NCBI GenBank assembly: GCA_905182995.1
Contig: CAJJDP010000033.1
Coordinates: 283,685 to 347,684 of the forward strand
Origin: Paramecium octaurelia
Lineage: Eukaryota > Ciliophora > Oligohymenophorea > Peniculida > Parameciidae
Length of the DNA: 64,000 bases
Reading direction: 5' to 3'
The position numbers and the translations under genes were made by a program. Every line of letters begins with the position of its first letter. The first letter of the stretch is position 1. Shown here piece after piece: positions 34,083 through 45,914 of the stretch. The notes under the pieces were generated by a model, which saw only the letters and a list, made by a program, of their open reading frames with translations, searched no databases and had not been told where the DNA came from.

Positions 34083-35173
34083 TCATTCTTCTAAATGCGT
34101 TTGAATTTAATTAACAACATTCTGGATGGAATTCCATTCATGAAATACCCATTAATCTTTCATTTTTATTCTAAATTCTGATGAATTCATTTTCTATTTG
34201 AAGTACTCATATAGTAATTCTCTTTCACTTGAAGAATACTCTAGAATCAGGTGAATAATGTGTAATTGATAACGAAAGAGTTTTCTACTATTCTCTTCCG
34301 ATTCTTAAACTAGTTCAATTAAAATATCAAAGAATGTTAGCTAATTCTCCTGATTGGTATAATTTAAGTATTGGTTCATTCCATTTTTATCTTGCATCAA
34401 AAAAGTCTGAAGAACTATTTTGCAAAGGGTTGTTTGAATATCACAATTTTGGTGATTTTATAATAAAATGCAAATAGGTTTAACTAAATTTTGACCACAA
34501 ATAAGTAGTTCATGCAGCTTAGACAACAATCTCCCGTCATCACATTCGAATAGATTGAGCATTATTTCCACTCCTCTTTTAATAAAAATGACTTCTTATT
34601 TATTTAGTAGGAAATACACTGTTTCAGCCACTTCACCATAGTAGTTGTAAATCTATTTATCGTCTATCAATGTCCAATATTTGAGGAACTACGTCATAAG
34701 TACACATTACTTTTGCAGCATATATGATAATTTATTAGTTCATCTGTCCCTGATGGATAGAATACCCTTGGGAAAGTGGTATCATCTTATCGATAATTCT
34801 TTGCATCTTATAGTTATCACTCAATTCATCTTCATATATCTATGCGTCTACAGACTTTAGCATCCATATAGCTGCATCAATAGTCTAAATAATGACATCG
34901 AACTACATCCAATAATTTAAGATTGCTTTCGTTCTCTAAAACCTCTTCAATCTTCTCAACTATCATTATTAACAGTTCTCCACACAATTATTCACCTCTT
35001 TCCATTATGTCTCTTATTTTGGCGCTGATCTCTTGCATCTATGTTTACTAAGGAAACAGTGATAAAAAGTAAAGTTTTCTCGATTCTTTGAATTGTTTCT
35101 CATTTCTCTATTTCCTAATATGTACATGAAACTGTTCTCTTTTGAGATTTAAGAGACTTGTCATATCATTCAT
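34083..35173 (-). CDS. Divergent importin-alpha-like protein
   Basis: 348 residues with introns 34885-34906 and 34689-34710 (22 nt each). The N-terminus LKREQFHVHIRKQRNEKQFK resembles the basic importin-beta-binding domain. The rest is alpha-helical and repeat-like (LLDTIDAAIWMLKSVDAQ, RGVEIMLNLFECDDGRLL, CDIQTTLCKIVLQTFLMQ), as in armadillo solenoids. Typical importin-alpha has about 500 residues and conserved W-x-x-x-N ladders for nuclear-localisation signals; here the protein is short and those ladders are not obvious. It could be a specialised nuclear transport adaptor (ciliates have two kinds of nuclei) or another ARM protein. Confidence 0.6.
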
Positions 35174-36136
35174 CTTAGTTATTTTAAATTTAAATAAAAA
35201 TTCCCAAAATTTTATCAATGTTTCGTTTAATTATTATAAATTTCAATTATAAAATTAATTTAATTAATAAGAATAGTTTATTCCATAGAATAAATATTTT
35301 TATAATTTATTAAAGAATTATTGTAAAAAAGTCATTAAATTCATAAGCATAAAATTTCTTTACCATTCAAAGGATATATCTATTTATTATTATTATGATG
35401 ACCATAAATTTATTTAGAATAATAATGATATTTAATTATATTGTTAGATCAATCTCCATTTATTAGCTGAAACCAAAATTAACTTTTTTCTAATAATTCA
35501 TTCCCTAAATTGAATCCTTAAAATAATTAAACTTATTATGAGGTTTTAATTTCTATTGAGTTTATCTAAAAAAATCTATGAAGTAAATAAGCCCTTCTTA
35601 TTTCTTCTTTGAAATCTATTAATGAATAATCATTTAAATTGCTACATCTATAACTTATGAATATAAGATTAACTCAATAACAACTTAATAAATCTGGTTT
35701 CAAAAATCATTGATATTGAAGTTGATTCACTATTGTAAATTTCATAAGTAGTTCAAAATTTTATTAATCAATTCAAAATATATCTAGAACCCCTCATTAT
35801 TATGCAAAAGGGCGAATAGCAATCAAATTTGAAATTGACGAATTATTTTTATATTTGATAGAATTTCATTCGAGAATAATATTATACAATTCAAATGTTT
35901 TCTACTTTGAATTTGTTCTTAAGCTCAACCATTATCGTTTAAACTTATATAATTTTTAATAATTCTCGTTTTAAATGGAAGTCTACAGAAAATTGAAGTT
36001 TTCAGACTTCAATTTATATACATGACCATATAAATAGTAGTAAGTACTTATGGTCTTTTATATAAATATTATAATCTGTAAATAATTATCTGTTAAATAA
36101 ATACTTTAGTTTATAACAAATGGATTATATAAATTA
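35174..36136. other. Intergenic, no gene seen
   Basis: About 960 nt, very AT-rich, between divergent start codons. One 20-nt near-palindrome (TTGAAGT...ACTTCAA) lies near 35990-36020. All long frames carry TGA, and nothing else is supported. Confidence 0.55.
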
Positions 36137-39100
36137 ATGGATTATTTATTAAATAATATTGAGGTAGAGATAGACTTAGATTAAAGTGACGATTCATCGA
36201 ATCAGATCTGTTTTAAGGTGTATAACAAAAATCTGTAAACTTTTTGGATGGTTGAACATAAGTGTGAAGAAATACAAAGATTTGGATTAGATGTTTTTAA
36301 TTCTTAAATGCCTGAGGAGAGTAATGAAAGATTTCAATGGCTAATGGATTTATGCAATAAGGTGAATAAGGTTTAAAATAATGATCGATGTATCCTTGAA
36401 TTCTTTAAATCAAAACCAATTGAGATGAAAAGAAAGCAATCAAAAAAAAGAAGTCTTTCAACTTTTAGTTATTTGTTAAAAATGTCATGTATTGAAGAGA
36501 CTAGAACTCACAGTAGAAACACTGTATCCGCTAAGTAAAAACAATATACTTAAATAATACTGGAAAATTCATCTAGATTTTGTGATTTGAAAACAACTCG
36601 AGATTTTATTGATTTATTAACCTTGTTACATTATAGAGATATTAAAAAAGTGGGATCAGGGGCATAATCCTAAGCATTCAAGGCCCTTAATTAACAAGAG
36701 CATTTGGTGGCTGTGAAAATTTCTCAAAACACTTAAGAAAATCTATATGCAGCATTAATGTAAAGACAGATAAATTAGGATGTGGCAGAAAACTTTGTAG
36801 GAAACTATTTGTTTTAGTATCAAATCTTAGAGGCGGAGGACATTTTAATCATAGAAGAGGAATTGGCTCAAAACACATTGGAAGATTTAATCGACAAAAA
36901 ATAAAATCAGAATGAGAATTTCACAAATGATGAGATTCTGCAAATCATCAAAGATATTGTTGATCAGCTATACAATCTGCATATTGGGAGATGTAAACAA
37001 TTTCCATTAATAATTAATAGAATCAGCTCACAATGATATTAAACCTGAAAACATTTTGATTCAAGATCATAAATTTATATTGCATGATTTTGGAGCAATT
37101 AGACAAGTTCCAAAAGATCAAAACTAAGTTGAAATTAATTAAATATTTGGCACAATATTATATATGTCTCCTTTAAAATTTGAACACTATCTCTCAACCA
37201 ATCAAAAATAACAACTTGATATTCACATAACGCATACGATTGATTCAATCTCCAACAATTTTAAACATAATCCATTTAAATCAGATATCTATTCCTTAGG
37301 ATTAGTCCTTTTGCAATTATTACTACACAATGACAAAATTAATTTAAGAAAACAAATTGAATGTCTCTTTTATGAATAAAGACAACAAAACTTACCAGGC
37401 TTAATTGAAAAATATGAAATATACCTTTATCCTGAAAAGTTTTTCCTCTTCGACTAAAAATTAAAAAGAATAAAACCTTTATTAAAGTTACTACTTGATG
37501 AAAATGAAGAAACCAGGATATCTACCATGGAATTAGCTACACTGTTCAATTCTTAAATTTGCACTTCTATTTAAACTTCTTTTACGTAACAATTTGTCCC
37601 TACAGTCTGGAAATCAGAATAAGGCAACTGTTAATTGGCTTATAGTTTAAAATCCCAAATATATCAAGGTGCATACAATATAGAAAAATAAGAGAGAGAA
37701 GGACAAGGCATAATGTTTAAGGCAGCTAAGAATGATTTAATTTTTAAGATTCAAAGACATAAGAAAGATAAGAAATCTATATGTGAGGACGATTAAGACT
37801 TCGAAATAAGTTAAGTAACTCAACTATAAGAGTCCAAATAAGTACTCAGTACTAAGTAAAGTTTAGTTTAGAATTAACTCTAAATTCTATATTCTGGACT
37901 ATGGTTAAAGAATTTGCCTCATGGAAAAGGAGAATTACATATATATAATACAGTGAGTGATCTCAATTACAAGGAGGTTAATATTGATTATGGAAAACTG
38001 ATTAATAAAATAGATGATCATCATGAAGAACATCAATTATAAATCAATTCATAATTTTATTTTGGATTATTAGATTAGAAAACTACTATCAATAGACTTT
38101 AGATTTAATACTTCTTAAATATAAGTGAAAGGTTGGCTGAGGATGATTTCATTGTTGGAAAGTATTATTACAAGTTTGAATTTGATGTCATAACCCAAAA
38201 ATATTATGGTTATTAATAGCCTTATGATTTCACTGTTATTGATGTGCTAAGTTTGAATGACAAAGAAATCATATGTCTAATTATAAGCAGATTTATAAAA
38301 AATCTTAAAAGCAAAATCTCTCATTTCGAAATTCGAAGATATGTGATCGAAAAATAGATTTTTCTTAAAGACAGCAATAATAATTATATTTATATACGAT
38401 TTGATGGACAACATTACAAGGAATCACATTAGAAGTAGCAAAAAGAATAATCAATTAGAAAACCGATCTAACCTCAAATGGTTTAAAAAAAATCAACTAC
38501 TGCTTGTTGTGTAAAATAAAATAAAAAGATCAATCAAAAATAATAGATAGAAATTGAAATACAGTCTGATGTATTAGAATCCTAAATTGTCTTAGAATGT
38601 CTCAACCAATAAAAATCAAATGTGAGTGAATTGATTCTCTAGGCTGCTTCCTTATCCTCTCATGCTTTAGAGTGGTTATTTGCTGATGATATCATCTCTT
38701 AGGTACTTTTTTATCAAAATTTAGATTGAAATACTAAGCTTCAGTAATTCCTAAATCAAAGACACCTAACTTAATTTGATTTTGTTGAGTTAATCTGTAA
38801 CTTAAGTGAGGGATTTAGATTTATCATATACTTAATTATCAGTATAAACAATCACTGCCTTAATTAATTCAGACAATTTAAACAAACTTCATAAATTAAG
38901 GATGGCTGGATGTCTGTGGTGTTAACAGTTTGAAGATTTCATTGCGTGTGACAAATCTTAGAAGTTAATTCTATTGGATATCTCCAATAATAAGTGGGTG
39001 GACTCCAACCTCCTTAAATTATTCACACCTGTCTATTTACCTAATCTTAGCCAATTGAATTTAAATAAAACTTCGTTAACAGATAAAGATCTCAAGAAGT

Positions 39101-40018
39101 TTTAGGAGACACCACTTGGGAAAAAGGTTAATCTAATGCCATTGACTTCAAAGCAATTCGAATAATAAATGATTGATTTTAAGATTTCAATACATACAAC
39201 TAATAGTCTATTTGCAAATATTAGAAATTTGGAGAAATATGGTTATATGTCTTATCATGATATGGAGGAGAATAACTATATTAAAGATGAGACTCTTAAG
39301 AGAATAGCTCATTCTCAAGGTTTATAGAATATTGAATATTTGAATTTAAAGAAATAGGATATCACTCATTTTGGAATGAAACATTTTCTGCAATCCTAAT
39401 TTATTACTAATATTATATCAATAAACTTATCAAATACCTAAATAAATGGGGAAGTGTTAAAGTAAATTTATTCCTCTAAAATATAACATTTGAAAATCTT
39501 AAAACTAAAAAATTGCAATAGTATTTTGTTTGATGATTTATAACTCTTTTTAAAAAATTATAAAGCAGCATATCTTTAAAAATTTTACATAAGCAGCAAA
39601 TAAATATCTACTAAAAAACTTGTTACTGAGTTGAAGAATCTATAATCCTTGACTTAAACCTAAATCATTTTCAATGAGTATTAATTAATATTAGCATAGT
39701 TAAGAAAAGCAAACTGATATATCTGCTTTGCTCACCACCATTCTGACTTGGGTAGCCATATTGATAAGCAAGCAAAAACTACAAAAATTAACATTAGACT
39801 TAAGGGATTGCAAAGGAATCAACAACGGCTTTGACTTATTCTAGGAAGAGATTCAATAGTTGAAAGGAGAATCATCCAGTGTGCTGATATTTAAGATCTC
39901 TAAGTAAGATATTGTCTAATTAAAGTTCCTCAATGCCAGTTGCTATAAGAAATTAGTTGGAGTAGAATTACAAATCAATTCAATTTGTTTAATGATAGTT
40001 ATTTTAATTATTTAATGA
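36137..40018 (+). CDS. Protein kinase with C-terminal leucine-rich repeats
   Basis: 1,269 residues; introns 36993-37020, 38703-38724 and 39678-39699. A Ser/Thr kinase domain lies at about residues 170-465: KKVGSGAQSQAFKAL (Gly loop), HLVAVKIS (Lys), HNDIKPENILI (catalytic loop), ILHDFGAIRQV (DFG), GTILYMSPLKF and SDIYSLGLVLLQLL. The catalytic loop is HND instead of HRD, a non-RD kinase, but Asp, Lys and Asn are kept. A long variable middle has possible MORN-like pieces (LWLKNLPHGKGELH). The last ~400 residues contain degenerate LRRs (QKLILLDISNNKWVDSNLL, LPNLSQLNLNKTSLTDKDL, LQKLTLDLRDC). Reversed order of kinase and LRR relative to the gene at 31.8-33.2 kb. Its TGA overlaps the next gene's ATG. 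Confidence 0.85.
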
Positions 40019-40598
40019 AAGAACGTTTTAAAAAGAAAGACAATTTCAATAGTAAAATGATTCTTACTCAATTGTTTTCACTACTATGCACTTATTATAG
40101 TGGATTGATAGTTGTATGCCTATTTCTGGATTTTGCTTTGGGATTATAAGTAAAGTATTAAATGAATCAATAATCATTAGTTTCATTTAGGGTAAGTTTG
40201 GGACTTCGGAATCTATAGCTATGATACTTACTTCGGTGTCAATCTATTGAGTAATATATTCAACATCTTAGTGGTTGTGAGTGGATTGGTAAAAATGAAA
40301 TTTATTTAACTTTTAGATCTTTATAGTAGTTAAAGGAAGCAAGGTCCTAGATTTTGTATTCTCCTTGTACTTATGGCATTTCCTTATTTGTTGTATTTTA
40401 AGCTCTTCTGAATTCAATAAAATGTGGTTAATAATCAATACGATCCTAAGTATTTTAACCATATTGTTGGGAGAATATCTTTGTGTTAGATTTGATTAAT
40501 AAGATACTCTAATTATTGATAGATTATTTAAAAACAAGAAAAAACCTGTTGCAGAACATAAAAGAAATGATGATATAATAAAAATTAATATTCAGTGA
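40015..40598 (+). CDS. SYS1: SYS1 homologue, Golgi membrane protein
   Basis: 174 residues with introns 40150-40180 (31 nt) and 40289-40316 (28 nt). SYS1 is a four-helix Golgi membrane protein that recruits the small GTPase ARFRP1/Arl3 to the trans-Golgi. The pattern fits along the whole length: MILTQLFSLLCTYYSGLIVV (helix 1), KVLDFVFSLYLWHFLICCIL (equivalent of the conserved DFTVT-H-x-x-H segment), NKMWLIINTILSILTILLGEYLCVR (end of family, I-GEYLCMR) and a polar tail. Length is normal (about 150-170). The ATG overlaps the TGA of the upstream kinase gene by ATGA; an internal Met 14 residues later would also keep the first helix. Confidence 0.85.
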
Positions 40599-40867
40599 AC
40601 ACTCTGAAAATATAAATTGATGGACATATCTATTTCTTAGAAGCTATAATGGGAGTCACTCTTTTAATATTTTTATGGTCTTTTGTTGTTTTCTAAAGCT
40701 TAAATCTAAATTTAAAGTAAAAATTGTTAGTAATCACTAATATTACAATTATCTGCCTAGCTTATTTATTTAAAGCCTATTAAAAGATTCCCCAGAATGC
40801 AAAATGTTATTAAATACAATAGTGGATTACAAAAATATCATTCTTAAATTTTAATGAAGAATTATGT

Positions 40868-42627
40868 TCATTTGATTATTTATATTTTTTCTTAGATATC
40901 CTTTGGTATGTTCTACTATACATTTATTTGATCTGTTTCACTTATGTATTTGTGATAAGTTCCCCATAACAATATTCCATTCTCCCAGTACCCTCCAGCA
41001 ATCAGATTCTAATCACAATAAAATCCTATGCTATTAGGACTACCATCTGCATTCTAGAAACCTATATATAATTGGCGATTATTTCTAATAATATCTGGTT
41101 CATTTTCAAATTGCAAGTATTTTTCATTGACATCAATTTCCTTATCTAACTTGTTCTTGTTATACACTTCTTTTAATTTTACATTATGTACATAACCTAA
41201 ACTAAAATACAGTTCTACCTGATATTAAAGTATCCATAAATTAGTATATACGCTTGAAAAATCGTAATTTCTTTTGATGATTTAATTTTTATCTAAATTA
41301 ATAAATTGCTTACATCTCATCTTGCTCTTGTTTCTCCTATTCTTTCTATAAAAGTTTAAATTCTTCATATTGCTTTATTTACTCTTCCGTTATAGTACCA
41401 TAGTATTGGAATAATTGGTTATTCAACATTGAAATCCATATTCCCCAAATAAATTCACCCTCCTCCCATATTCCATCTTTTATACAATAGTTCCCTTCAA
41501 AAAGTATGCCTATGATTCATGTATCAATTATACCTCTCCCATGCAATGTTTATTTATCTTCCATAAGACTACCAAAGTATAACTAATCTTTGTTGATTTG
41601 TTTTGTTTCTTAATATTTGATGAATTGTAAATAATGATATTCTTCTGGGATTTCAAAGTAGAGTAATAATTGTCTATGTTGATTCACCACTTTGGGATTC
41701 ATCACATTTTATAGAATCTGGGATATTTTCTCTTATTCTTACTCATCCCATTAGAATCTTTTGATGTTGGATGTTTTCAATTCATCATAATCCTTAATTG
41801 TCTTTAAGTAGTTTGTTTAAACGATAATTGATTTCATTTATCTCTGAACCTATTCATCAACCACTCCTTCTTTAGATATGATTTCTCTTGCTTAATTCTC
41901 AACCAACCATAATCCATAAACAAATTATCCATTCTTAAATAGTCCATCCTATATAAATGTTTAGCCAATTATGATTCCTCTTCCATGTAAGGTTCCATTG
42001 ACATTTTACCCATAATAAATAGATTAATCCTATTATTCAAGTGTTGTTATTTCACATTATTCTGTTTCGATGTCAATTTGAATATTGCTGAGAATAGAAT
42101 TATGTTCTTCTCTTAATTTCTCTTACCAATCTGCTAACTTTTGAATGAAATCCTTATTATCGAAGTCTATTTATTTATTTAGATATTCAAATACCTTGCA
42201 AATACTATGAGATTTCTTAAATTTCATCTTCAGTCCAAAGCAATTTTATTTGAAATTCATTGATCACTTTTTTTAGAATAAGGTGTCTTATCTTTAGAAG
42301 TCTTTGACTAATAGATTATTGGATAATTGCGAATTCCTTTTTATTAATTTGATTTTGTTTGGAGATATAATTATCGACTAAGGTTCTGTAGGTATTAAAT
42401 TATTCAAAAACAATTTATTGAGTGAATTCAATATCTTATAATAGTTACTATGAGGAATCTTTAATTGATTTTTCAAGGTCTTGAAAGTCGTTTGCATTCA
42501 TGAGTTGATGATTTTAATGAGTTTCCAAGAGACATTCGCAACAACAGTAATATTGTTTGTAGCATTCTCTTTCGAGACAGACTGACTAGATAATTTACAT
42601 ATGTTGGAGGCATAATTATTTTTCCAT
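40868..42627 (-). CDS. B-box-like zinc finger and MORN-like repeat protein
   Basis: About 554 residues. The N-terminus holds a Cys/His cluster (CLQHMQIIQSVCLERECYKQ, then CCCECLLETHQNH) resembling a B-box zinc finger, followed by a coiled coil (QQLLQDIEFTQQIVFEQF). The C-terminal half has MORN-like GxWxxGxxxGxG segments: IYYGQNVNGTLHGRGIIIGQ, QDGLFKNGQFVYGLWLVEN, LHGRGILFEGNYCIKDGIWE and AGGYWENGILLWGTYHK. Introns 42167-42194 and 41510-41533 are clear. A third gap must be removed near 41310-41271: the best fit is a 43-nt GT...AG segment starting at the GTAAGC on the minus strand. That is unusually long here; the alternative is a 21-nt intron plus a 1-nt sequence error. Function unknown. Confidence 0.75.
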
Positions 42628-42732
42628 TTAATTGCTTTGAAATTTATTTAATGTTTAATTTGCTCAAGAAATACATTATTGTTTGTAAACTAAAATCTTA
42701 ATTAAATTTTTTTTTAAAATCAAAACAAAATC

Positions 42733-43484
42733 ATGAGCAAAGCCAGATAAATGAACAAAAAGAAGAAGTTCGTTGCCGATGGTGTCTTCTAAGCTGAATT
42801 GCACTCCTTTTTGAGCAGAGCTTTGACTGACGCCGGCTATGCTGGATTTGTTGTCAGAACAACCCCAGTCCAAACTGACATTGAAATCAAGGCTGCCAAC
42901 ACTGCAGGAGTCACAGGACCAGAGGGAAGAAAATTGAGAGAACTCACAAGCTTAATCCAAAAGAGATTCGGATATGCCAAAGGTATTTTGTGAATTTATA
43001 TCTTTAATTTAGAGGCTCTTCAATTGATTGTTGCCAGAGTCCAATCAAAGGGATTGTGTGCCCCAGCTTAAGCTGAATCACTCAAAACCAAATTACTCGC
43101 TCAAGTACCAGTCAGAACAGCAGCTAATGCAGTCTTGAAATAAATCATGGCTGATGGTGCTATTGGTGCTGAATGTATTATCTCTGGTAAATTGGGACAA
43201 CAAAGAGCCAAGTCAATGAAATACAGAGCTGGTTACATCATCTCCACCGGTCAACCAAAGAAAGACTTGATTGATGTTGCTGTCAGACATTGCTTCTTCA
43301 AACAAGGTATCATTGGAGTCAAAGTAAAGATCTACAGACCATATGACCCATCTGGTATTTCATTTTAATTAATCCCTCCTTAGGCAAGAAAGGAATTCCC
43401 ATTGAAGTCCCAGACAAAGTCAGATTCCCCGAATAAAAGTACGAACAAGAAGAGGAGGAAATCAGAGAACTCAGCAATCAATGA
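42733..43484 (+). CDS. RPS3: 40S ribosomal protein S3 (uS3)
   Basis: 230 residues, normal for uS3. Introns 42983-43012 (30 nt) and 43355-43383 (29 nt). Diagnostic stretches: KKKKFVADGVFQAELHSFLS, SRALTDAGYAGFVVRTTPVQ, the KH-domain block GPEGRKLRELTSLIQKRFGY, RAANAVLK-like RTAANAVLKQIMADGAIGAE, ISGKLGQQRAKSMKYRAGYI and GIIGVKVKIYRP. The C-terminus IPIEVPDKVRFPEQKYEQEE is the acidic eukaryotic tail. Codon use is more GC-rich and uses few TAA/TAG Gln codons compared with neighbours, as expected for a highly expressed gene. uS3 sits at the mRNA entry channel of the small subunit. Confidence 0.98.
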
Positions 43485-43518
43485 TATCAATGTATTCTAA
43501 TATATAAAATAATTAATC

Positions 43519-44364
43519 ATGTCTTCAGATTATGTATATATTCCCAATCTCATTTTAGTCAACCGTAAAAGAAGTCATTCTCTCAATGTTGGCAAGTCCC
43601 ATATGGTAAAATCAATACAATTCCTTTGTTGATGAATATTGCATCTATTTCGATGATGATGAAGAAAATTCCATCCAACAAAATAATATCTTCAAGCAAT
43701 TTCAAACTGAAATGGCAGCTGTCTATGACTCCTTTTTCAATTCTCTGGGCTTAGACAATTCAGATGATTTGCAAATGCAAGTAAATAATGTAATCCTCCT
43801 TATACAGGTTATCAAGGAAATACTTAATAGTGATGAAGAAGAAGAAATTGATGTCTAATAATTGCTAGCCTTGGGAGACTTTCAAGTTTTCAAAGCAGAA
43901 ATGTCCTATTAGAATAAACGAAGAGAAATAGCAGCCTATTAATAATTAGTAGATGATGCCGAAGATGAAGATGATGATGAGGATGAAGAAGTAGAAGATC
44001 CTGTTGCAGAATAAGCTAAAAAAATGCTTATTTTGAAAATCAAATTGGAGTATGAATAACTTCAAGATGTACTTGAATTAAAGTAAGCTATGCAAATCTC
44101 TTTTGATAATCCAAGTATATCTATTTATTATTACTGTTAGATTAATTGAAATTAGATTAAATTTAATAAATACTCGAGGTAGTTTAGGCTAGGTTATAAA
44201 TTCTCGAAAAAGAAGAAGTAGGAATGCAATAAAAATAATAAATGATGTAAAATAATGATAGAAAAAATAAATTACTTGCTTAACTTAACAACCTTCCATT
44301 AATTGATTTAGAGAAAGAGCAAGAAATATTTACAAAAATCAAAGTAGATGTTAGTAGAATCTGA
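43519..44364 (+). CDS. BART-domain protein (CFAP36-like)
   Basis: 255 residues with introns 43534-43558, 43781-43807 and 44115-44140. Residues about 5-125 look like a BART domain (the fold of ARL2BP and CFAP36/CCDC104): SPIWQNQYNSFVDEYCIYFD, DDDEENSIQQNNIFKQFQTE, VYDSFFNSLGLDNSDDLQ and FKAEMSYQNKRREIAAYQ. CFAP36 binds the ciliary GTPase ARL3. A strongly acidic linker (DDAEDEDDDEDEEVEDP) and a C-terminal coiled coil follow, as in CFAP36. A ciliary role is inferred from the family. It starts 34 nt after the RPS3 stop. Confidence 0.72.
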
Positions 44365-44432
44365 TAATCAACTTTATTATCATGATTTATTATAATTATA
44401 GAAATTGTATATTTTCTATTATTTTTAAATCT

Positions 44433-45831
44433 ATGCTAGCAGAATTGTAAGCAAAATAAACTAAATTGACCTTGCAAAGAATGACTCCAGAAGAGAGAGC
44501 TGCATACGAAGCTAAGAATAAGCCACCTCCTCCACCCACTAATTCTGCAGATTTTTAAGCTAAACTTGCCATGCTCAATCAATAAGAACCAGGGTCTGCA
44601 TAATCATAACAAACAGCTCCTCCCAACACTAAAGTCATGGTAAATAAAGCTGCTCCTCCTCCTCCCCCACCTCCACCACCTCCTCCTCCTCCCAAAGGAG
44701 CTGTACATAATTCTCATATTATTATTAAAGCCACCTCCTCCACCTCCAGGTCCTCCTGCCGCTAAATCAACAACCAATCCACCTAACTCAACTCAAACAA
44801 TGCCAGCTTATTAACCTCCTCCACCTGTTTAAAACCTACCGCCTCCTCCACCACCTCCACCTCCTCCTCCTCCAGTTAAACAAAATATAATGCCTCCTAC
44901 ACCGCCACAACCAGTACAATAATAATTTCAAGCTCCCCCTTATCAATAAATGTAATAAGCAAGCAACGTTACAAATTACCAGAATCCAGGTTCATAAAAG
45001 TAATAATCAAATGAAACTTATCTCCCTGTTACAAAAAATCAAGAGAGTATGGCATATTATATTGTTTAGGAGAAATTGTGGGAGATACAAAGTAAGTCGA
45101 ATTTCATGAACTTCAATAAGATAAAAAATAAAAAATCGAAATCAACTATTTTTTAGCTATTGGTGGTGTTAATTTGTAAGAATCGTTTTAAGCAACTACA
45201 TTTGAAAATATTGATAAAATTAGCTAATTAAGTGCCCCTTTTTAAAATGAAAATAGGAATCCAGAATTCTATTCTATCAAAAAGGGATTCAGAAAATTAG
45301 ATTAGAATCCTAACTAAGCTGTGATTTACTTTTAAAAGTCAGATACATCATCATAAGTAAAAGTTACCAGAAATTTTGAAAAATACCTGAAGAATGACAA
45401 TAATTCATGGACATAAAGTCAAAATAAGCAACATTTGTAATTATTAAAGAAAAAGTATCGAAAGGACATTGAAAAATACAAAGAAGATTAACTTAATGCA
45501 ATTTAATTAGCCATTTAATAAGCCATCCAATAAACCATTTAAGAAACAGTTGAAGAAACAATTGAAGAGAATGTTTTGAAAGAAGTAGATGAAAGTAGAT
45601 TTTAAGCAGCCAGTAAAAAACTATAAGAAATAATAAATATTAAAGTGAGTAATAATGATTATTCTTCCCTTTAAACATTGCTTCCATAGATTCAAGTAAA
45701 ATTCATTAAATCTTTCTTAGAAATTCAAAGATACTAAAAAGATTTATGATTAGTTAGATCCTGAGGCAAGATAAGATCTTGCAGTTAATTTAGAATCCAT
45801 GATGACCACAATAGAAGCAATGATTTTGTGA
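44433..45831 (+). CDS. Polyproline protein with charged C-terminus
   Basis: 440 residues; introns 44703-44730, 45047-45069 and 45696-45720. The N-terminus (LTLQRMTPEERAAYEAKNKP) leads to two polyproline stretches (KAAPPPPPP..., LPPPPPPPPPPPP) of the sort that bind profilin, SH3 or WW domains. After a Gln-rich link comes an unidentified, partly folded region (VEFHELQQDKKQKIEINYFL, GGVNLQESFQATTFENID) and a helical tail (LNAIQLAIQQAIQQTIQETV). It resembles a formin FH1 or WASP-like proline region, but no FH2 or WH2 domain is present. A role in actin or membrane scaffolding is a guess. Confidence 0.7.
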
Positions 45832-45914
45832 ATTTTAGATATTAATATTACCAGACATAAAAATTATAGATAGCATTAATCATACACAATTTATAGCTTA
45901 AGTATGAATAAAGT

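Noticed and set aside
40620..40936. An intact 105-codon plus-strand frame (MDISISQKLQWESLFQYFYG...)
   Set aside because: It overlaps, antisense, the 3' end of the MORN-like gene, has no motif, and open frames of this length are common when only TGA stops.
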